A stretch of 22,013 bases of DNA from 73-13 sp035556395 (GTDB lineage Bacteria > Actinomycetota > Actinomycetes > Actinomycetales > Microbacteriaceae): the NCBI GenBank assembly GCA_035556395.1, contig DATMFB010000105.1, positions 1 through 22,013 on the forward strand, given 5' to 3'. Positions 1 through 7,842 of this stretch are shown piece after piece. The translations under genes and the position numbers were made by a program. Below the pieces are notes generated by a model. It was given only the letters and a program-made list of their open reading frames with translations, did no database searches and had not been told where the DNA came from. The first letter of the stretch is position 1; every line of letters starts with the position of its first letter.

Positions 1-1
1 G

Positions 2-127
2 GTCGACGAGGAGGTCGTCGTCGACCAGGGCCTGGTGTCGAGCCGGACACCGGACGACCTGCCCGCCTTCACGGCGAAGACGGTCGAGGAGATCGGGGAG
101 GGCCCCCACGCCGGCCAGACGGCGTGA
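2..127 (+). CDS. PfpI/DJ-1 family protein (type 1 glutamine amidotransferase-like), C-terminal end only
   Basis: Only the last 41 codons are in the window, ending in TGA at 125-127. The peptide contains VVVDQGLVSSRTPDDLPAF followed by a short acidic helix. This is the usual end of PfpI-type proteins, where the 'D..L.TSR.P.DLPAF' strand-loop precedes the final helix. The catalytic Cys and His lie upstream and are not visible, so I cannot say whether it is a deglycase, protease or chaperone type. The gene ends about 70 nt before the surface-protein gene, with an inverted repeat between them. Confidence 0.8.
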   Translation, partial: VDEEVVVDQGLVSSRTPDDLPAFTAKTVEEIGEGPHAGQTA

Positions 128-159
128 TCGCCGCCAGGCGCGCGCGTTGCAGTCGGGCG

Positions 160-189
160 ACTCCCGAGCTTTGGGCTACAGTCGGGAGT
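160..189 (+). promoter_or_regulatory. Inverted repeat between the PfpI-like gene and the surface-protein gene
   Basis: The 8-nt arms ACTCCCGA (160-167) and TCGGGAGT (182-189) are perfectly complementary and separated by 14 nt. The right arm contains GGGAG (184-188), the only good Shine-Dalgarno sequence for the GTG start at 197. TACAGT (177-182), a possible -10 box, lies in the loop and touches the right arm. The element could terminate the upstream gene, bind a regulator, or fold in the mRNA and hide the ribosome binding site. There is no U-run after it, so a classic intrinsic terminator is less likely. Confidence 0.45.
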
Positions 190-196
190 TCGTCAT

Positions 197-2533
197 GTGG
201 CCGGGGGGCACCACTTGTTCAGAACGAATACCGCTGTCGGCACGGTCATGCTCTTGGCGGTCGCGGGGGTGGCAGCATTTCCCGCTGCGGCGATCGCTGA
301 TGAACCCGTAGGGGCCCTGTATGTCGCCATGCACGGCGACGACGCGTCGTCCTGTGACGCGATCGAGACGCCGTGTCTGACCGTGAGCACGGCGGTGACT
401 CGCGCCCATACCGCGATTGCCGGGGGTGCCCTCGACGTGACCGTGCATATCGCGGCAGGCATGTATCCGGACAGCGTCGACATCGGCACGGTCGCCCCCG
501 GGAGCCGCCTCAACCTCGTCGGCGCTGGCGCCGGGTCGACGAGCATCCTCGGCGGCGGCTCGACGAGCGTCATCACGGTGGCAAGCGGCACGGTCGCGAT
601 CGAGCACTTGACGATCACGGGCGGCTCGGCACCGAGCGGTGGTGGTATCTACAACGCCGGGGGCACGGTCACGATCTCGGACGTCGTCGTGACCGGCAAC
701 GCCGCGACCGGTGACGGCACCAACGGCGGCGGCGGGATCTACAACGGCTTCGGCTCACTGATGATCCACGATTCCGAAATCTCGAGCAACCTCTCGGCGG
801 GCCAGGGCTACGGCGGCGGTATCTTCGCGTCCTCAGGTGGCACGGTCGCGATCACCGACTCGACTGTGTCAGGAAACACGGCGGCGTACTACGTCGGCGG
901 GATCAACAATCTCGGGTGGATGTCGATCGACGGGTCGACCGTCTCCGGCAACACGACCCAGCGCAACTTCGGCGGCGGCATCCAGAATCACAACGGCACG
1001 CTGACGATCACCGACTCCACGATCTCGGGTAACTCGGCGAGCGGTAGCGGCAACACCGTGAAGGGCGGCGGGCTCTACAACCGGGGATCTACGACGATCA
1101 CCAACTCGACCTTGTATGGCAACTCCGCGGGAGCATCTGGCGGAGCCATTCACAACCAAGGCAATGGCAATGCGCTTGTGGTCGTCAGCTCGACCCTGGC
1201 CGGCAACACCTCGGCAAAGGGCGCGGGCTTCTTCATGGACGGCGGCACGATCAGCTTCGCCAAGTCGATCATCTCCACAAGCTGCACCATCGACTCCCGA
1301 GTCACCGACGGCGGCTACAACGTCACCGACAACTGCGCGTTCCACACGCCGAGCGCGACGAGCATCACCGGCAGCAGCACGATCGGGCTGAAGCCACTCG
1401 CCGCGAATGGCTCGACCGGCCCGAAGACCATGGCGATCACCACCGCGAGTTCCGCGCACCACCTCGTCCCCGGATGCACCGGCACCGACGCGCGGAGTCT
1501 CCCCCGCCCCGGTTTCGGCGGCACGGCGAACTGTGACGCTGGCGCGTTCGAGCTGCAGGGTGTGGCTGCCGCGGTGACGACGGACCCGCAGTCGCAGACG
1601 TTCGCGATTGGCTCGGACGCGACGTTCTCCTCGGCAGCTTCTGGCACACCGACCCCGACCGTGCAGTGGCAGTCGTACATCGATGACACCTGGACCGATG
1701 TCGCCAGCGCGACCGCGACCACGCTGACGCTGGAGAACGTGACCCACGCAATGAGCGGCACCCAGTACCGGGCCGTCTACTCGAACGGGATCGGCAGCAG
1801 CGCGACCACGGCGGCGGCGACGTTGACCGTGCCGGTTGGACCCCTGTCGTACCTCATGCTCGCGCCGTCGACGGCGACGTTCGTCGCTGGCGAGGCGCAG
1901 GCCTTTACCGCTGGAGGCTTCGACGCGCACGGGAACTCGCTCGGCGACCTGACCGCGTCGACGACGTTCGCCGGATCTACCGACCTGACGTGCACGGCAG
2001 ACAGCTGCACGACGACGAAGCCCGGGACCTACACGGTGACCGGCACCTCTGGCAGCGCGACCGGCACGGCGACGGTCACCGTGGAGTCGCTGCCCGCCGT
2101 CCCGCTCCCCGCGACCAAGCCCGTCGCGTCAGGGTCCCTGACTGGCGTCCCCGCGACGCTCGAAGCCGGTGCCACCTTCACCGCGACGGCCGCCGGATTC
2201 GCCCCGTACGCGCCGGTCACTTTCGGCATCTACTCCACGCCGGTCACGCTCGGCACGGCGGTCGCCAACAGCGCCGGCACGGCCGTGGCACAGCTGCAAG
2301 TCCCGGCTGGGTTCACCGGGAGCCACACGATCGTCGCCGCTGGCATGGGCCCGTCGGGGACGCCTAGGTACCTCGAGATCGCCGTGTCCGTCACCGCAGC
2401 GGTTGACCCCTCTCTGGCGAGCACGGGCGTCGATCGCGGCTACGTCGGCTGGCTCGGCGCGGGTGCGCTTGCGCTGATCCTTGCGGGCGTGTTCGTCACT
2501 CGCGCTGCGCTCCGGTCTGAGCGGGGTCGCTGA
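197..2533 (+). CDS. Secreted, sortase-anchored right-handed beta-helix surface protein with Ig-like domains
   Basis: A 778-residue exported protein. Residues 11-35 form a signal peptide: a hydrophobic stretch ending in small residues before ADEP. Residues 148-340 hold seven GG-G-IYN type repeats, each with a 'DSTVSGNT'-like strand, typical of polymorphic parallel beta-helix proteins. Residues 360-454, with a Cys-containing segment ending DAGAFELQ, resemble the choice-of-anchor Q region. About 460-545 is an Ig-like domain, followed by two more all-beta domains (about 548-632 and 640-735). The end carries LASTG (740-744), a hydrophobic helix (about 750-769) and RSERGR, the LAxTG sorting signal of actinobacterial class E sortases. 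The GTG start has GGGAG eight nt upstream. An in-frame ATG at 248 would cut into the signal peptide. The role is probably adhesion or glycan binding at the cell wall; no enzymatic residues were identified. Confidence 0.88.
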   Translation: MAGGHHLFRTNTAVGTVMLLAVAGVAAFPAAAIADEPVGALYVAMHGDDASSCDAIETPCLTVSTAVTRAHTAIAGGALDVTVHIAAGMYPDSVDIGTVAPGSRLNLVGAGAGSTSILGGGSTSVITVASGTVAIEHLTITGGSAPSGGGIYNAGGTVTISDVVVTGNAATGDGTNGGGGIYNGFGSLMIHDSEISSNLSAGQGYGGGIFASSGGTVAITDSTVSGNTAAYYVGGINNLGWMSIDGSTVSGNTTQRNFGGGIQNHNGTLTITDSTISGNSASGSGNTVKGGGLYNRGSTTITNSTLYGNSAGASGGAIHNQGNGNALVVVSSTLAGNTSAKGAGFFMDGGTISFAKSIISTSCTIDSRVTDGGYNVTDNCAFHTPSATSITGSSTIGLKPLAANGSTGPKTMAITTASSAHHLVPGCTGTDARSLPRPGFGGTANCDAGAFELQGVAAAVTTDPQSQTFAIGSDATFSSAASGTPTPTVQWQSYIDDTWTDVASATATTLTLENVTHAMSGTQYRAVYSNGIGSSATTAAATLTVPVGPLSYLMLAPSTATFVAGEAQAFTAGGFDAHGNSLGDLTASTTFAGSTDLTCTADSCTTTKPGTYTVTGTSGSATGTATVTVESLPAVPLPATKPVASGSLTGVPATLEAGATFTATAAGFAPYAPVTFGIYSTPVTLGTAVANSAGTAVAQLQVPAGFTGSHTIVAAGMGPSGTPRYLEIAVSVTAAVDPSLASTGVDRGYVGWLGAGALALILAGVFVTRAALRSERGR
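638..1216 (+). repeat. Beta-helix coding repeats
   Basis: Seven imperfect repeat units of about 24-32 codons encode GGGIYN/GGGIF/GGINN/GGGIQN/GGGLYN/GGAIHN turns followed by strand-forming D-S-T-x-S-G-N. They are recognisable at protein level and partly at DNA level through recurring 'ggcggcgg(g/c)atc' and 'accgactcgac' words. Such units can expand or contract by recombination. Confidence 0.7.
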
Positions 2534-2584
2534 CCGTCGCTCGGACCGGGGTCCCGACACGGCGACCGTGGCGTCGGATGAGGT

Positions 2585-2836
2585 TCAGAACCGGAGCCCT
2601 TGTCCGATCAGCACCAGATTCAGCTGACCTTGGCGACGGTCTTGCTTGTCTAAGTTCACCCAAGCAGTGTGCGATTGGGAGGCGAGAACGCTAGTCACGG
2701 CGTCCACGCGCTTGCGATCGTTCGAGCTCGCTGAGGCGTAGTCGAGCTCGGACGCGTGACCGAGCTCGATGGCGGTCGTCCACGCTGGGATCAGGTCGTC
2801 GTCCTGCATGTCCACACTCAGCGTGCGGCCAGCCAT
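2585..2836 (-). CDS. Small hypothetical protein downstream of the HTH gene
   Basis: This 83-residue reading frame is not recognised. Its start overlaps the last 19 nt of the HTH gene, with GAGG a few nt upstream of the ATG at 2836, so it is probably translationally coupled. The sequence is polar, with no membrane segment, no Cys cluster and no clear catalytic motif. Visible features are an acidic DDDLIPAW segment near residues 12-19 and a C-terminal strand-like NLVLIGQG. Position and size suggest the second gene of an HTH-led two-gene module, such as a toxin-antitoxin pair, or the truncated start of a larger partner. A start at the internal ATG (2809) is also possible. The function is unknown. 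Confidence 0.5.
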   Translation of the reverse strand: MAGRTLSVDMQDDDLIPAWTTAIELGHASELDYASASSNDRKRVDAVTSVLASQSHTAWVNLDKQDRRQGQLNLVLIGQGLRF

Positions 2837-3501
2837 GCCTGCCTCAGTTCCTCGAGCGCTCGCAGCCCGGCGCTTCGCTCGCGCGTGTCGGTGCTCGTTG
2901 CGAGGTCCGCGGCAATGACGGCGCTCGGCATGACCTCCCCACCCTCGAAGCGAACGGGCAACGTGTTCTCGTACACGACGTCCTGCCCATTGACGTCGGC
3001 GACCATGAAGTGTGCGGCGGCATACTCATCGGGAGTGCCGGAGCGCACGTAACCGGCGACTCGACGCCGATCGCTGATGAGCTCGGTCCCGAGCGTGCTG
3101 GCAGCCGCTCGACCGGTGGCAATGAGGTCGGCTGCAGCGCGTTCCGCGTTTGCCGCGCTGTAGCGATGAGCGACGGTTCGCTTCGCGACAGCGGTGGCGA
3201 GATGCTCGGCGGTCGACTCGCGGATGCGGCGCCTGACTCGCGCCCGGGTGCTTCCCGTGAGCCAGGGCGCGTCGATGCCGGAGAGCTCCCAGAGCAGTCC
3301 CCATGCAGTGCTGGGATCCAGCGACCGTCCTTTCCCGCGACGTGCAACGACTTCGTACCTGTTCACTGCGTCGCCGTCGGCGAGCCAAGCTCCGCTCGCG
3401 AGCCGACGACCGGCGATCTCGCCAGAGCCGAGGAGGTCGAGCGCGCGTCGCCGTGTCACGCCGAGACGATCGGCGAGTTCCGTCGCAGTGAGATCATTCA
3501 T
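2818..3501 (-). CDS. Helix-turn-helix DNA-binding protein (antitoxin/regulator-like)
   Basis: A 227-residue protein. The ATG at 3501 is preferred because AGGAAG lies nine nt upstream; a longer frame from 3537 lacks such a site. Residues 1-40 (LTATELADRLGVTRRRALDLL then SGEIAGRRL) form a MerR/excisionase-type helix-turn-helix with a wing-like segment. The rest is mostly helical and Arg/Ala-rich, with a short beta segment near the C-terminus (MVADVNGQDVVYEN). The architecture resembles HTH proteins that lead two-gene toxin-antitoxin or abortive-infection modules, but I cannot place it in a named family. An imperfect palindrome covers its own start region, which suggests autoregulation. It overlaps the small downstream gene by 19 nt. 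Confidence 0.78.
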   Translation of the reverse strand: MNDLTATELADRLGVTRRRALDLLGSGEIAGRRLASGAWLADGDAVNRYEVVARRGKGRSLDPSTAWGLLWELSGIDAPWLTGSTRARVRRRIRESTAEHLATAVAKRTVAHRYSAANAERAAADLIATGRAAASTLGTELISDRRRVAGYVRSGTPDEYAAAHFMVADVNGQDVVYENTLPVRFEGGEVMPSAVIAADLATSTDTRERSAGLRALEELRQAWLAAR

Positions 3502-3536
3502 GTCACATAACTTCCTATTTGAGAAGTATTCTGACA
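3501..3536 (-). promoter_or_regulatory. Imperfect palindromic operator over the RBS and start of the HTH gene
   Basis: The arms TGTCACATAACTTC (3501-3514) and GAAGTATTCTGACA (3523-3536) match as inverted repeats at 11 of 14 positions, with an 8-nt AT-rich centre. The palindrome contains the ribosome binding site (complement of 3511-3516) and reaches the first base of the start codon. It is far more AT-rich than its surroundings. A dimer of the encoded HTH protein bound here would block translation initiation or transcription. The binding itself is inference. Confidence 0.5.
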
Positions 3537-3585
3537 CATCGGTGGGGCGGGTGCGAGTGTCCCCCGTGCCTCTGCGGGGCCAATG

Positions 3586-3813
3586 TCACCCTTCCTCGCG
3601 AGCCTCAGCGAGCTCGATGAACCGGCTGAGGACCGCCAAACCGTCGGGGGTACGCGGCAGATAGTCGACGAGTGCCGGCGAGTGGACGAGATAGGCGGCC
3701 CACTTGGCGCGGGAGATCGAAACGTTGAGTCGGTTGCGATTCAGCAGGAACTCCATATGGCTCGTGTTCTTCGCAGCCTCGCGACAGACTCGGCCGCAGG
3801 CGACGTGACCCAT
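3586..3813 (-). pseudogene. C-terminal remnant of a superfamily 1 DNA2/RecB-type helicase-nuclease
   Basis: Only about 60-75 codons remain. The segment FLLNRNRLNVSISRAKWAA, then YLVHSPALVDYLP and a short helix, is the end of DNA2/NAM7-like AAA helicases, including TM0106-type RecB-like nucleases. The 'RLNVAISRA' block is helicase motif VI. Recognisable homology begins near 3780; upstream codons no longer resemble the family, and Walker A, motif II and nuclease parts are missing. It is therefore a decayed fragment. It lies back to back with another 5'-truncated fragment on the plus strand, which suggests a deletion or inversion junction around 3775-3790. Confidence 0.7.
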
Positions 3814-4023
3814 ACCGGGATCGTGTACATCAGGACCTTGTTCGCGGCCGGAGAGACCGCTCCGGGGTCCAGGTTCGCTGGACAGGCCGAGGTGTTCGTC
3901 GGAGACTCAGCTCAAGTCGCTATCGCCGCCAGTCTGCTGGCACAGGACCTGATTGCGGCGCTCTCCGAGCACGCGTCGTCGCCACCGACCGACACGGCCA
4001 AATCCTTGCCGAGTTCACCCTGA
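3781..4023 (+). pseudogene. 3' remnant of an unidentified gene
   Basis: From about 3781 the plus-strand frame ending in TGA at 4021-4023 has roughly 75 percent G/C at third codon positions and protein-like composition: IVYIRTLFAAGE, then FAGQAEVFVGDSAQVAIAAS, then a helix and a Pro/Ser-rich tail. Before 3781 the same frame overlaps the helicase remnant antisense, so the genuine start is missing. I do not recognise the family. It could instead be chance openness, but the codon use argues for a former coding region. Confidence 0.4.
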
Positions 4024-4221
4024 ACCGAACCGCACCGACTGCGCCTATGGGTACTCGATGACGGCCACCACTGCGGCCTTGGTCCGTGATGCACGAGATG
4101 GAATGATCGGCGCCGCGAGTGTGTTGTACTTTGCACGACTCAAAGTGACGTTCGCGCCCGGGTCCGACCCGTCTTGCGGCGCTTCCGAGCCCGCTCCTGT
4201 CGCGTCACGAAAGAGGTTTCG

Positions 4222-5820
4222 ATGTCAACACTCGGACTCGTCCCCGAGCAGCCGCATCCGTGGTCCGGTCTGCTTGAACGCGACGACGTCATCCTGGACG
4301 GCGGCGTGTTGCGCATCGTTCATGACTCGGTCACACCGCAACAGGCACGCATCGACGACCTGCTCCTGGTCGCGGCCGCGTTGGAGGATGCCGGGGTCGA
4401 GATCGTGCTGATCCGTAGCGATCACTCGGTCCCCACGCTCGTCGTCGACGTGAACGCCCATGCTGCGGCCATCGTCGCACTGGCGGCCCTGTGTGATCGC
4501 GAACCGCTCTACATCAAGGCGAAACGGCAGCCCGCCGTACTGGCGGCCGAGGCGCCCCCCGCGCCCGCCGGCCAGGGCGCGGAGCCGCATGCCGTGCGCG
4601 TCTATCGCCCGCGCATCACCGCGAATCACTCACTGCGCTACGGCGCGTCGCTCGGCGTACACCTGGAGTTCTGGCACTTCCACGACGACTTCGTCGAGGC
4701 TCCGAATGACAATGTGCTCACTCGCCGCGTCATCCCGCGCGAGGATCTCGCGTTCGACACCGTCGAGCGCTACGGCCGCCACTGGCGCACGATCGCGGGA
4801 ATGTTTGACCCCCAGCCGCACGAGTTCATCGGCGACATCGACATCGTCTTCTCCTGGGTCGACGGATCTACGAGTGAGTTCCAGCGCGAGCGGGCGGCCC
4901 GCATGGCCGGGTATGTCGTCGGCGAGGGCGATGACGGTCCCGCCCGGTACCGCCATGTCGACGAGCTGCGTTTCGCACTGCGGAGCGTGCATATGTATGC
5001 CCCGTGGGTGCGACGAATCTTCGTCGCGACCGACTCCCCCGTCCCCGCCTGGCTGATCGATCACCCCACGGTGACGTTCGTCCGCAGTGAAGAGTTCTTC
5101 GCTGACCCCTCGGTGCTGCCCACCCACAACTCGCACGCCGTCGAGGCGCAGTTGCACCGCATCCCCGGCCTCGCGGAGCACTTCCTCTATGCCAATGACG
5201 ACATGTTCTTCGGTCGATTGGTCTCCCCGGAGCTGTTCTTCACGCCGGCCGGAGTGACGAAGTTCGTCGAGACCCACGTGCGCATCGGCACCGGGGCACC
5301 CGCGCCGCATCGCAGCGGCCACGACAACGGCCTTCGCGTCAATCGGGAACTCTTGAGAACGCGATTTGGCCGCACGATCGCGCGCGACCTCGCCCACTGC
5401 GCCACGCCGTTGCGCAAGAGCGTCATGGCCGAGCTCGAGCAGGAGTTCGCCGAGGACTTCGAGCGCACCGCGGCATCTCGGTTCCGCTCGGCCTCGGACA
5501 TTTCCGTGACCAACAGCCTCTATCACTACTACGCGCTCATGACCGGGCGGGCCGTCGCCACTGCGCAGCCGCGCGTGCGCTACGTGCAGACGACGCTCGC
5601 GACGGCGCTCGCGCGCATGGAGCGCCTTGCCACACGTACCGACGTCGACATGTTCTGCCTTAACGACGGCGGCGAGGTGGAACTACCCGAAGAACTCAGA
5701 ATCGGCGCGATCCGTGCGTTGCTGGATCGGATGTTCCCGGTGCTCCCGCCCTGGGAGCGTGCCGAGGTCAGCGATGCCGGGCGGACGGCCGAGTCGACGA
5801 ATCCGCCCATGGCGCGCTGA
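4222..5820 (+). CDS. Stealth family protein (sugar-phosphate transferase for capsular or cell-wall glycans)
   Basis: A 532-residue protein starting at ATG 4222, with AAAGAGG five nt upstream. All Stealth conserved regions are visible: CR1 DIDIVFSWVDG (205-215), CR2 from YRHVDELRFAL through IFVATD (243-271), CR3 from HNSHAVEAQLHRI to FLYANDDMFFGR (302-332), and a CR4-like VRYVQTT near 470. The N-terminal 200 residues are a variable domain also common in actinobacterial Stealth proteins. Known members transfer sugar-1-phosphate to glycan acceptors, building phosphodiester-linked polysaccharides at the inner face of the membrane. No transmembrane segment is obvious. No other glycan genes are adjacent, so the acceptor is unknown. 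Its 3' end overlaps the convergent phosphoesterase gene by 53 nt. Confidence 0.92.
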   Translation: MSTLGLVPEQPHPWSGLLERDDVILDGGVLRIVHDSVTPQQARIDDLLLVAAALEDAGVEIVLIRSDHSVPTLVVDVNAHAAAIVALAALCDREPLYIKAKRQPAVLAAEAPPAPAGQGAEPHAVRVYRPRITANHSLRYGASLGVHLEFWHFHDDFVEAPNDNVLTRRVIPREDLAFDTVERYGRHWRTIAGMFDPQPHEFIGDIDIVFSWVDGSTSEFQRERAARMAGYVVGEGDDGPARYRHVDELRFALRSVHMYAPWVRRIFVATDSPVPAWLIDHPTVTFVRSEEFFADPSVLPTHNSHAVEAQLHRIPGLAEHFLYANDDMFFGRLVSPELFFTPAGVTKFVETHVRIGTGAPAPHRSGHDNGLRVNRELLRTRFGRTIARDLAHCATPLRKSVMAELEQEFAEDFERTAASRFRSASDISVTNSLYHYYALMTGRAVATAQPRVRYVQTTLATALARMERLATRTDVDMFCLNDGGEVELPEELRIGAIRALLDRMFPVLPPWERAEVSDAGRTAESTNPPMAR

Positions 5821-6703
5821 CGGCGAGATCTGCACCATACGGGCGTATGCCCGCGGCGGAAAGTCGCCGACGGACCTCCGCCGCGTCGATGTATTCCAGG
5901 GTGCGTGGCGCGTCGATCGGCACGACCGAGTGCACGACCGTGTCAGCAAACACGTGCACCAGGTTGAAGCTCTGCGCGCCATCCTGCGGGCGCGTGCCGC
6001 CGGTCGGCACCGTGAGGTCCTGCGAGTAGCACGTCGACGAGGCGACCGAGACGGGAATGCCGGCGAACGTCGCGAAGGTCGAGTAGTGCAGATGGCCGGC
6101 GATGATCGCCCGCACATCGGTGCCGCGCAGCACCCCGGCGAGTCGTGACTGTCCGCGCAGCTCGACGCTCGCCGCCAACGGCAGCACGCTTGGCACCGGA
6201 GGGTGATGCATCGCGAGGATCGATCCCAGCGGTGCCGGCGTCGCGAGCTCGTCCCGCAGCCACTGCAGTTGTTCATCTCGCAGCTCGCCATAGTGCGCGC
6301 CCGGGACCGTCGTGTCGAGTGTGATCACGCGCAGCCCGTTGAGCTCATCGACCCGATCCACCGGCCGCAGGTCGGCTGCTTCATCCAGCAGCCCTTCGCG
6401 GAACGCCCCGCGTTCATCATGGTTGCCCATGACCCACAGCACTCGCGCACCCAATCGCTCCGCGAACGGCTCAACGAGTCCCCGCAGGGCCGCATAGGCG
6501 GCAGGCTCCCCCAGGTCGGCGAGGTCGCCGGTGACCACGATCGCATCCGGAGCGATGCCCGATGCTTCAAACACGGTGAGCGCGCGAGCCAGCCGTTCTG
6601 TGCCATCCACTAGATCGAACAGGCGTGTGCCCTGCGCCGTCAGATGGGTGTCACTCAGGTGTAAGAGGGTCTGCTCGGGGGCTGGATACTCGGCGCTGTG
6701 CAT
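5768..6703 (-). CDS. Metallophosphoesterase, 3',5'-cyclic nucleotide phosphodiesterase-like (CpdA type)
   Basis: A 311-residue calcineurin-like phosphoesterase with the full set of metal-binding motifs: SDTH (17-20), VTGDLAD (57-63), MGNHDE (92-97), MHHPP (165-169) and GHLHYS (203-208). This order and spacing match class III cyclic nucleotide phosphodiesterases (CpdA/Rv0805 group), which hydrolyse cAMP or other phosphodiesters with a dinuclear metal centre. Substrate specificity cannot be read from sequence. It starts at ATG 6703, with GAGGAG eight nt upstream. No signal peptide is visible, so it is probably cytosolic. It lies 95 nt after the small SH3 gene in the same direction. Confidence 0.9.
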   Translation of the reverse strand: MHSAEYPAPEQTLLHLSDTHLTAQGTRLFDLVDGTERLARALTVFEASGIAPDAIVVTGDLADLGEPAAYAALRGLVEPFAERLGARVLWVMGNHDERGAFREGLLDEAADLRPVDRVDELNGLRVITLDTTVPGAHYGELRDEQLQWLRDELATPAPLGSILAMHHPPVPSVLPLAASVELRGQSRLAGVLRGTDVRAIIAGHLHYSTFATFAGIPVSVASSTCYSQDLTVPTGGTRPQDGAQSFNLVHVFADTVVHSVVPIDAPRTLEYIDAAEVRRRLSAAGIRPYGADLAVSAPWADSSTRPSARHR

Positions 6704-6798
6704 CGTGTCGGCTCCTCGCCTCGGGCGCGGTTCCCGGGAATGCTATCCATGAGACACGACGACGACCGGGCGCCACGGTGAACAACGCGTGAATCGGC

Positions 6799-7026
6799 TC
6801 AGGTACGCGGTGCTCGGCGCGGCGACGGAGGGGGCACGGTCTTGGCTCGGTGGACCCGATCCAAGGCGATGGTGATCAGACCGCGGCGCGTCTCGAGGAC
6901 GCACTGCGCACTGTCGCGCTCGCGCAAGTAGCCGAGCGCGTCGGTGAAGCCCCCGTCGATGCGCGTGCGCACCGTCAACCGGGTGCCCAATGGGACGGTC
7001 CGGATCAGCTCGACTGGATCTGACAT
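6799..7026 (-). CDS. Small SH3-like protein related to the N-terminal domain of Rv0428c-type acetyltransferases
   Basis: A 75-residue protein with a compact all-beta pattern: PLGTRLTVRTRI, GGFTDALGYLRERD and LETRRGLITIALDRVHRAK, then a Pro/Arg-rich tail. This pattern occurs at the N-terminus of mycobacterial Rv0428c-like GNAT proteins and as stand-alone small actinobacterial proteins, but no acetyltransferase domain follows here. It begins 24 nt after the LLM oxidoreductase gene and is probably cotranscribed. The ribosome binding site is weak (CAGAG adjoining the start). Its function is unknown; an accessory or nucleic-acid-binding role is only a guess. Confidence 0.65.
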   Translation of the reverse strand: MSDPVELIRTVPLGTRLTVRTRIDGGFTDALGYLRERDSAQCVLETRRGLITIALDRVHRAKTVPPPSPRRAPRT

Positions 7027-7050
7027 CTCTGCTCGTGTCCGATGTGTTGG

Positions 7051-7842
7051 TTACGTTCGATCCGGGCCCCGATCCACGATCGCGCTGATCTCGGATTCCC
7101 ATCCGGACTCAGTAGGCCACGCGGAGTGGACGAGCCAGGTCGCTCCGGCATCGGCGTATTCCTTGACCGGAATGCCCCGCTCGGGGGTGATGACGACATC
7201 CCAGTCAGCGGGTCGGGCGGCGCCGTCTCGCAGGAGATGCTCGGCGAGCTGTTCGGGGGTGAGGGGGCCCTCAGGGCTGATCGGCACGGTCCCCTCCCAG
7301 CGTCGGGAGCGGACGAGGGGAAGCCGGTTGGGGGTGAGCCCGGCGACCCAAATCGGCGGACGTGGCCGCTGTAGTGGACGCGGATGGAAATCGGCACGAA
7401 TCTGATAGTGCTCGCCCTGGAAATCTGTGGGCCCGGTCAAGAGACTGTCGATCACAGTGAGCGCCTCATCGAGCATCGCAGCCCGAACTCGAGCATCCGT
7501 CTCCTCACCCAGGTCGGCGAAGTCCCGGTCGACCGGCTCGCCCAGCCCGACGCCAAGCACGGCGCGACCACCGCTGAGGTGATCCAGCGTCGCAATGTGC
7601 TTCGCGACGACTTGGGGCCGGCGGCGCGACAGCGGTGTGACGAGGGGGCCGAGCAGGACGCGTTCGGTGACCTGTGCCATTGCCCCGAGCAGGACCCAGG
7701 GGTCGAGCGGCGCGACTCCAGGACGCCACTGCATGTGGTCCCACAGGAAGACCCCGTCCCAACCGGCTTCTTCGGCTTCGCGCGTCCACTTGACGACAGT
7801 CGACGCGTCGGTGAACGGTGGAATATTGATCCCGTGTTTCAT
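7051..7842 (-). CDS. LLM class flavin-dependent oxidoreductase
   Basis: A 263-residue luciferase-like TIM barrel. Visible family features are GINIPPF at the N-terminus, EEAGWDGVFLWDH (about 25-37), the 'R..LGPLVTPLSRRRP..VA' strand-loop (about 61-80), and LDHLSGGRAVLGVGLG (85-100), which carries the family signature. Further on are EALTVIDSLLTG and PRPPIWVAG. These enzymes use FMN or F420; which one is not decidable here. It is shorter than the usual 290-340 residues, mostly at the C-terminus. The start has GAAGGG about nine nt upstream. It leads the minus-strand group with the SH3 gene and possibly the phosphoesterase. The substrate is unknown. Confidence 0.9.
   Translation of the reverse strand: MKHGINIPPFTDASTVVKWTREAEEAGWDGVFLWDHMQWRPGVAPLDPWVLLGAMAQVTERVLLGPLVTPLSRRRPQVVAKHIATLDHLSGGRAVLGVGLGEPVDRDFADLGEETDARVRAAMLDEALTVIDSLLTGPTDFQGEHYQIRADFHPRPLQRPRPPIWVAGLTPNRLPLVRSRRWEGTVPISPEGPLTPEQLAEHLLRDGAARPADWDVVITPERGIPVKEYADAGATWLVHSAWPTESGWESEISAIVDRGPDRT

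Noticed and set aside
2534..2584. Possible terminator between the surface-protein gene and the convergent small gene
   Set aside because: Only short GC palindromes (GGACC/GGTCC) and no U-run on either strand; not convincing.
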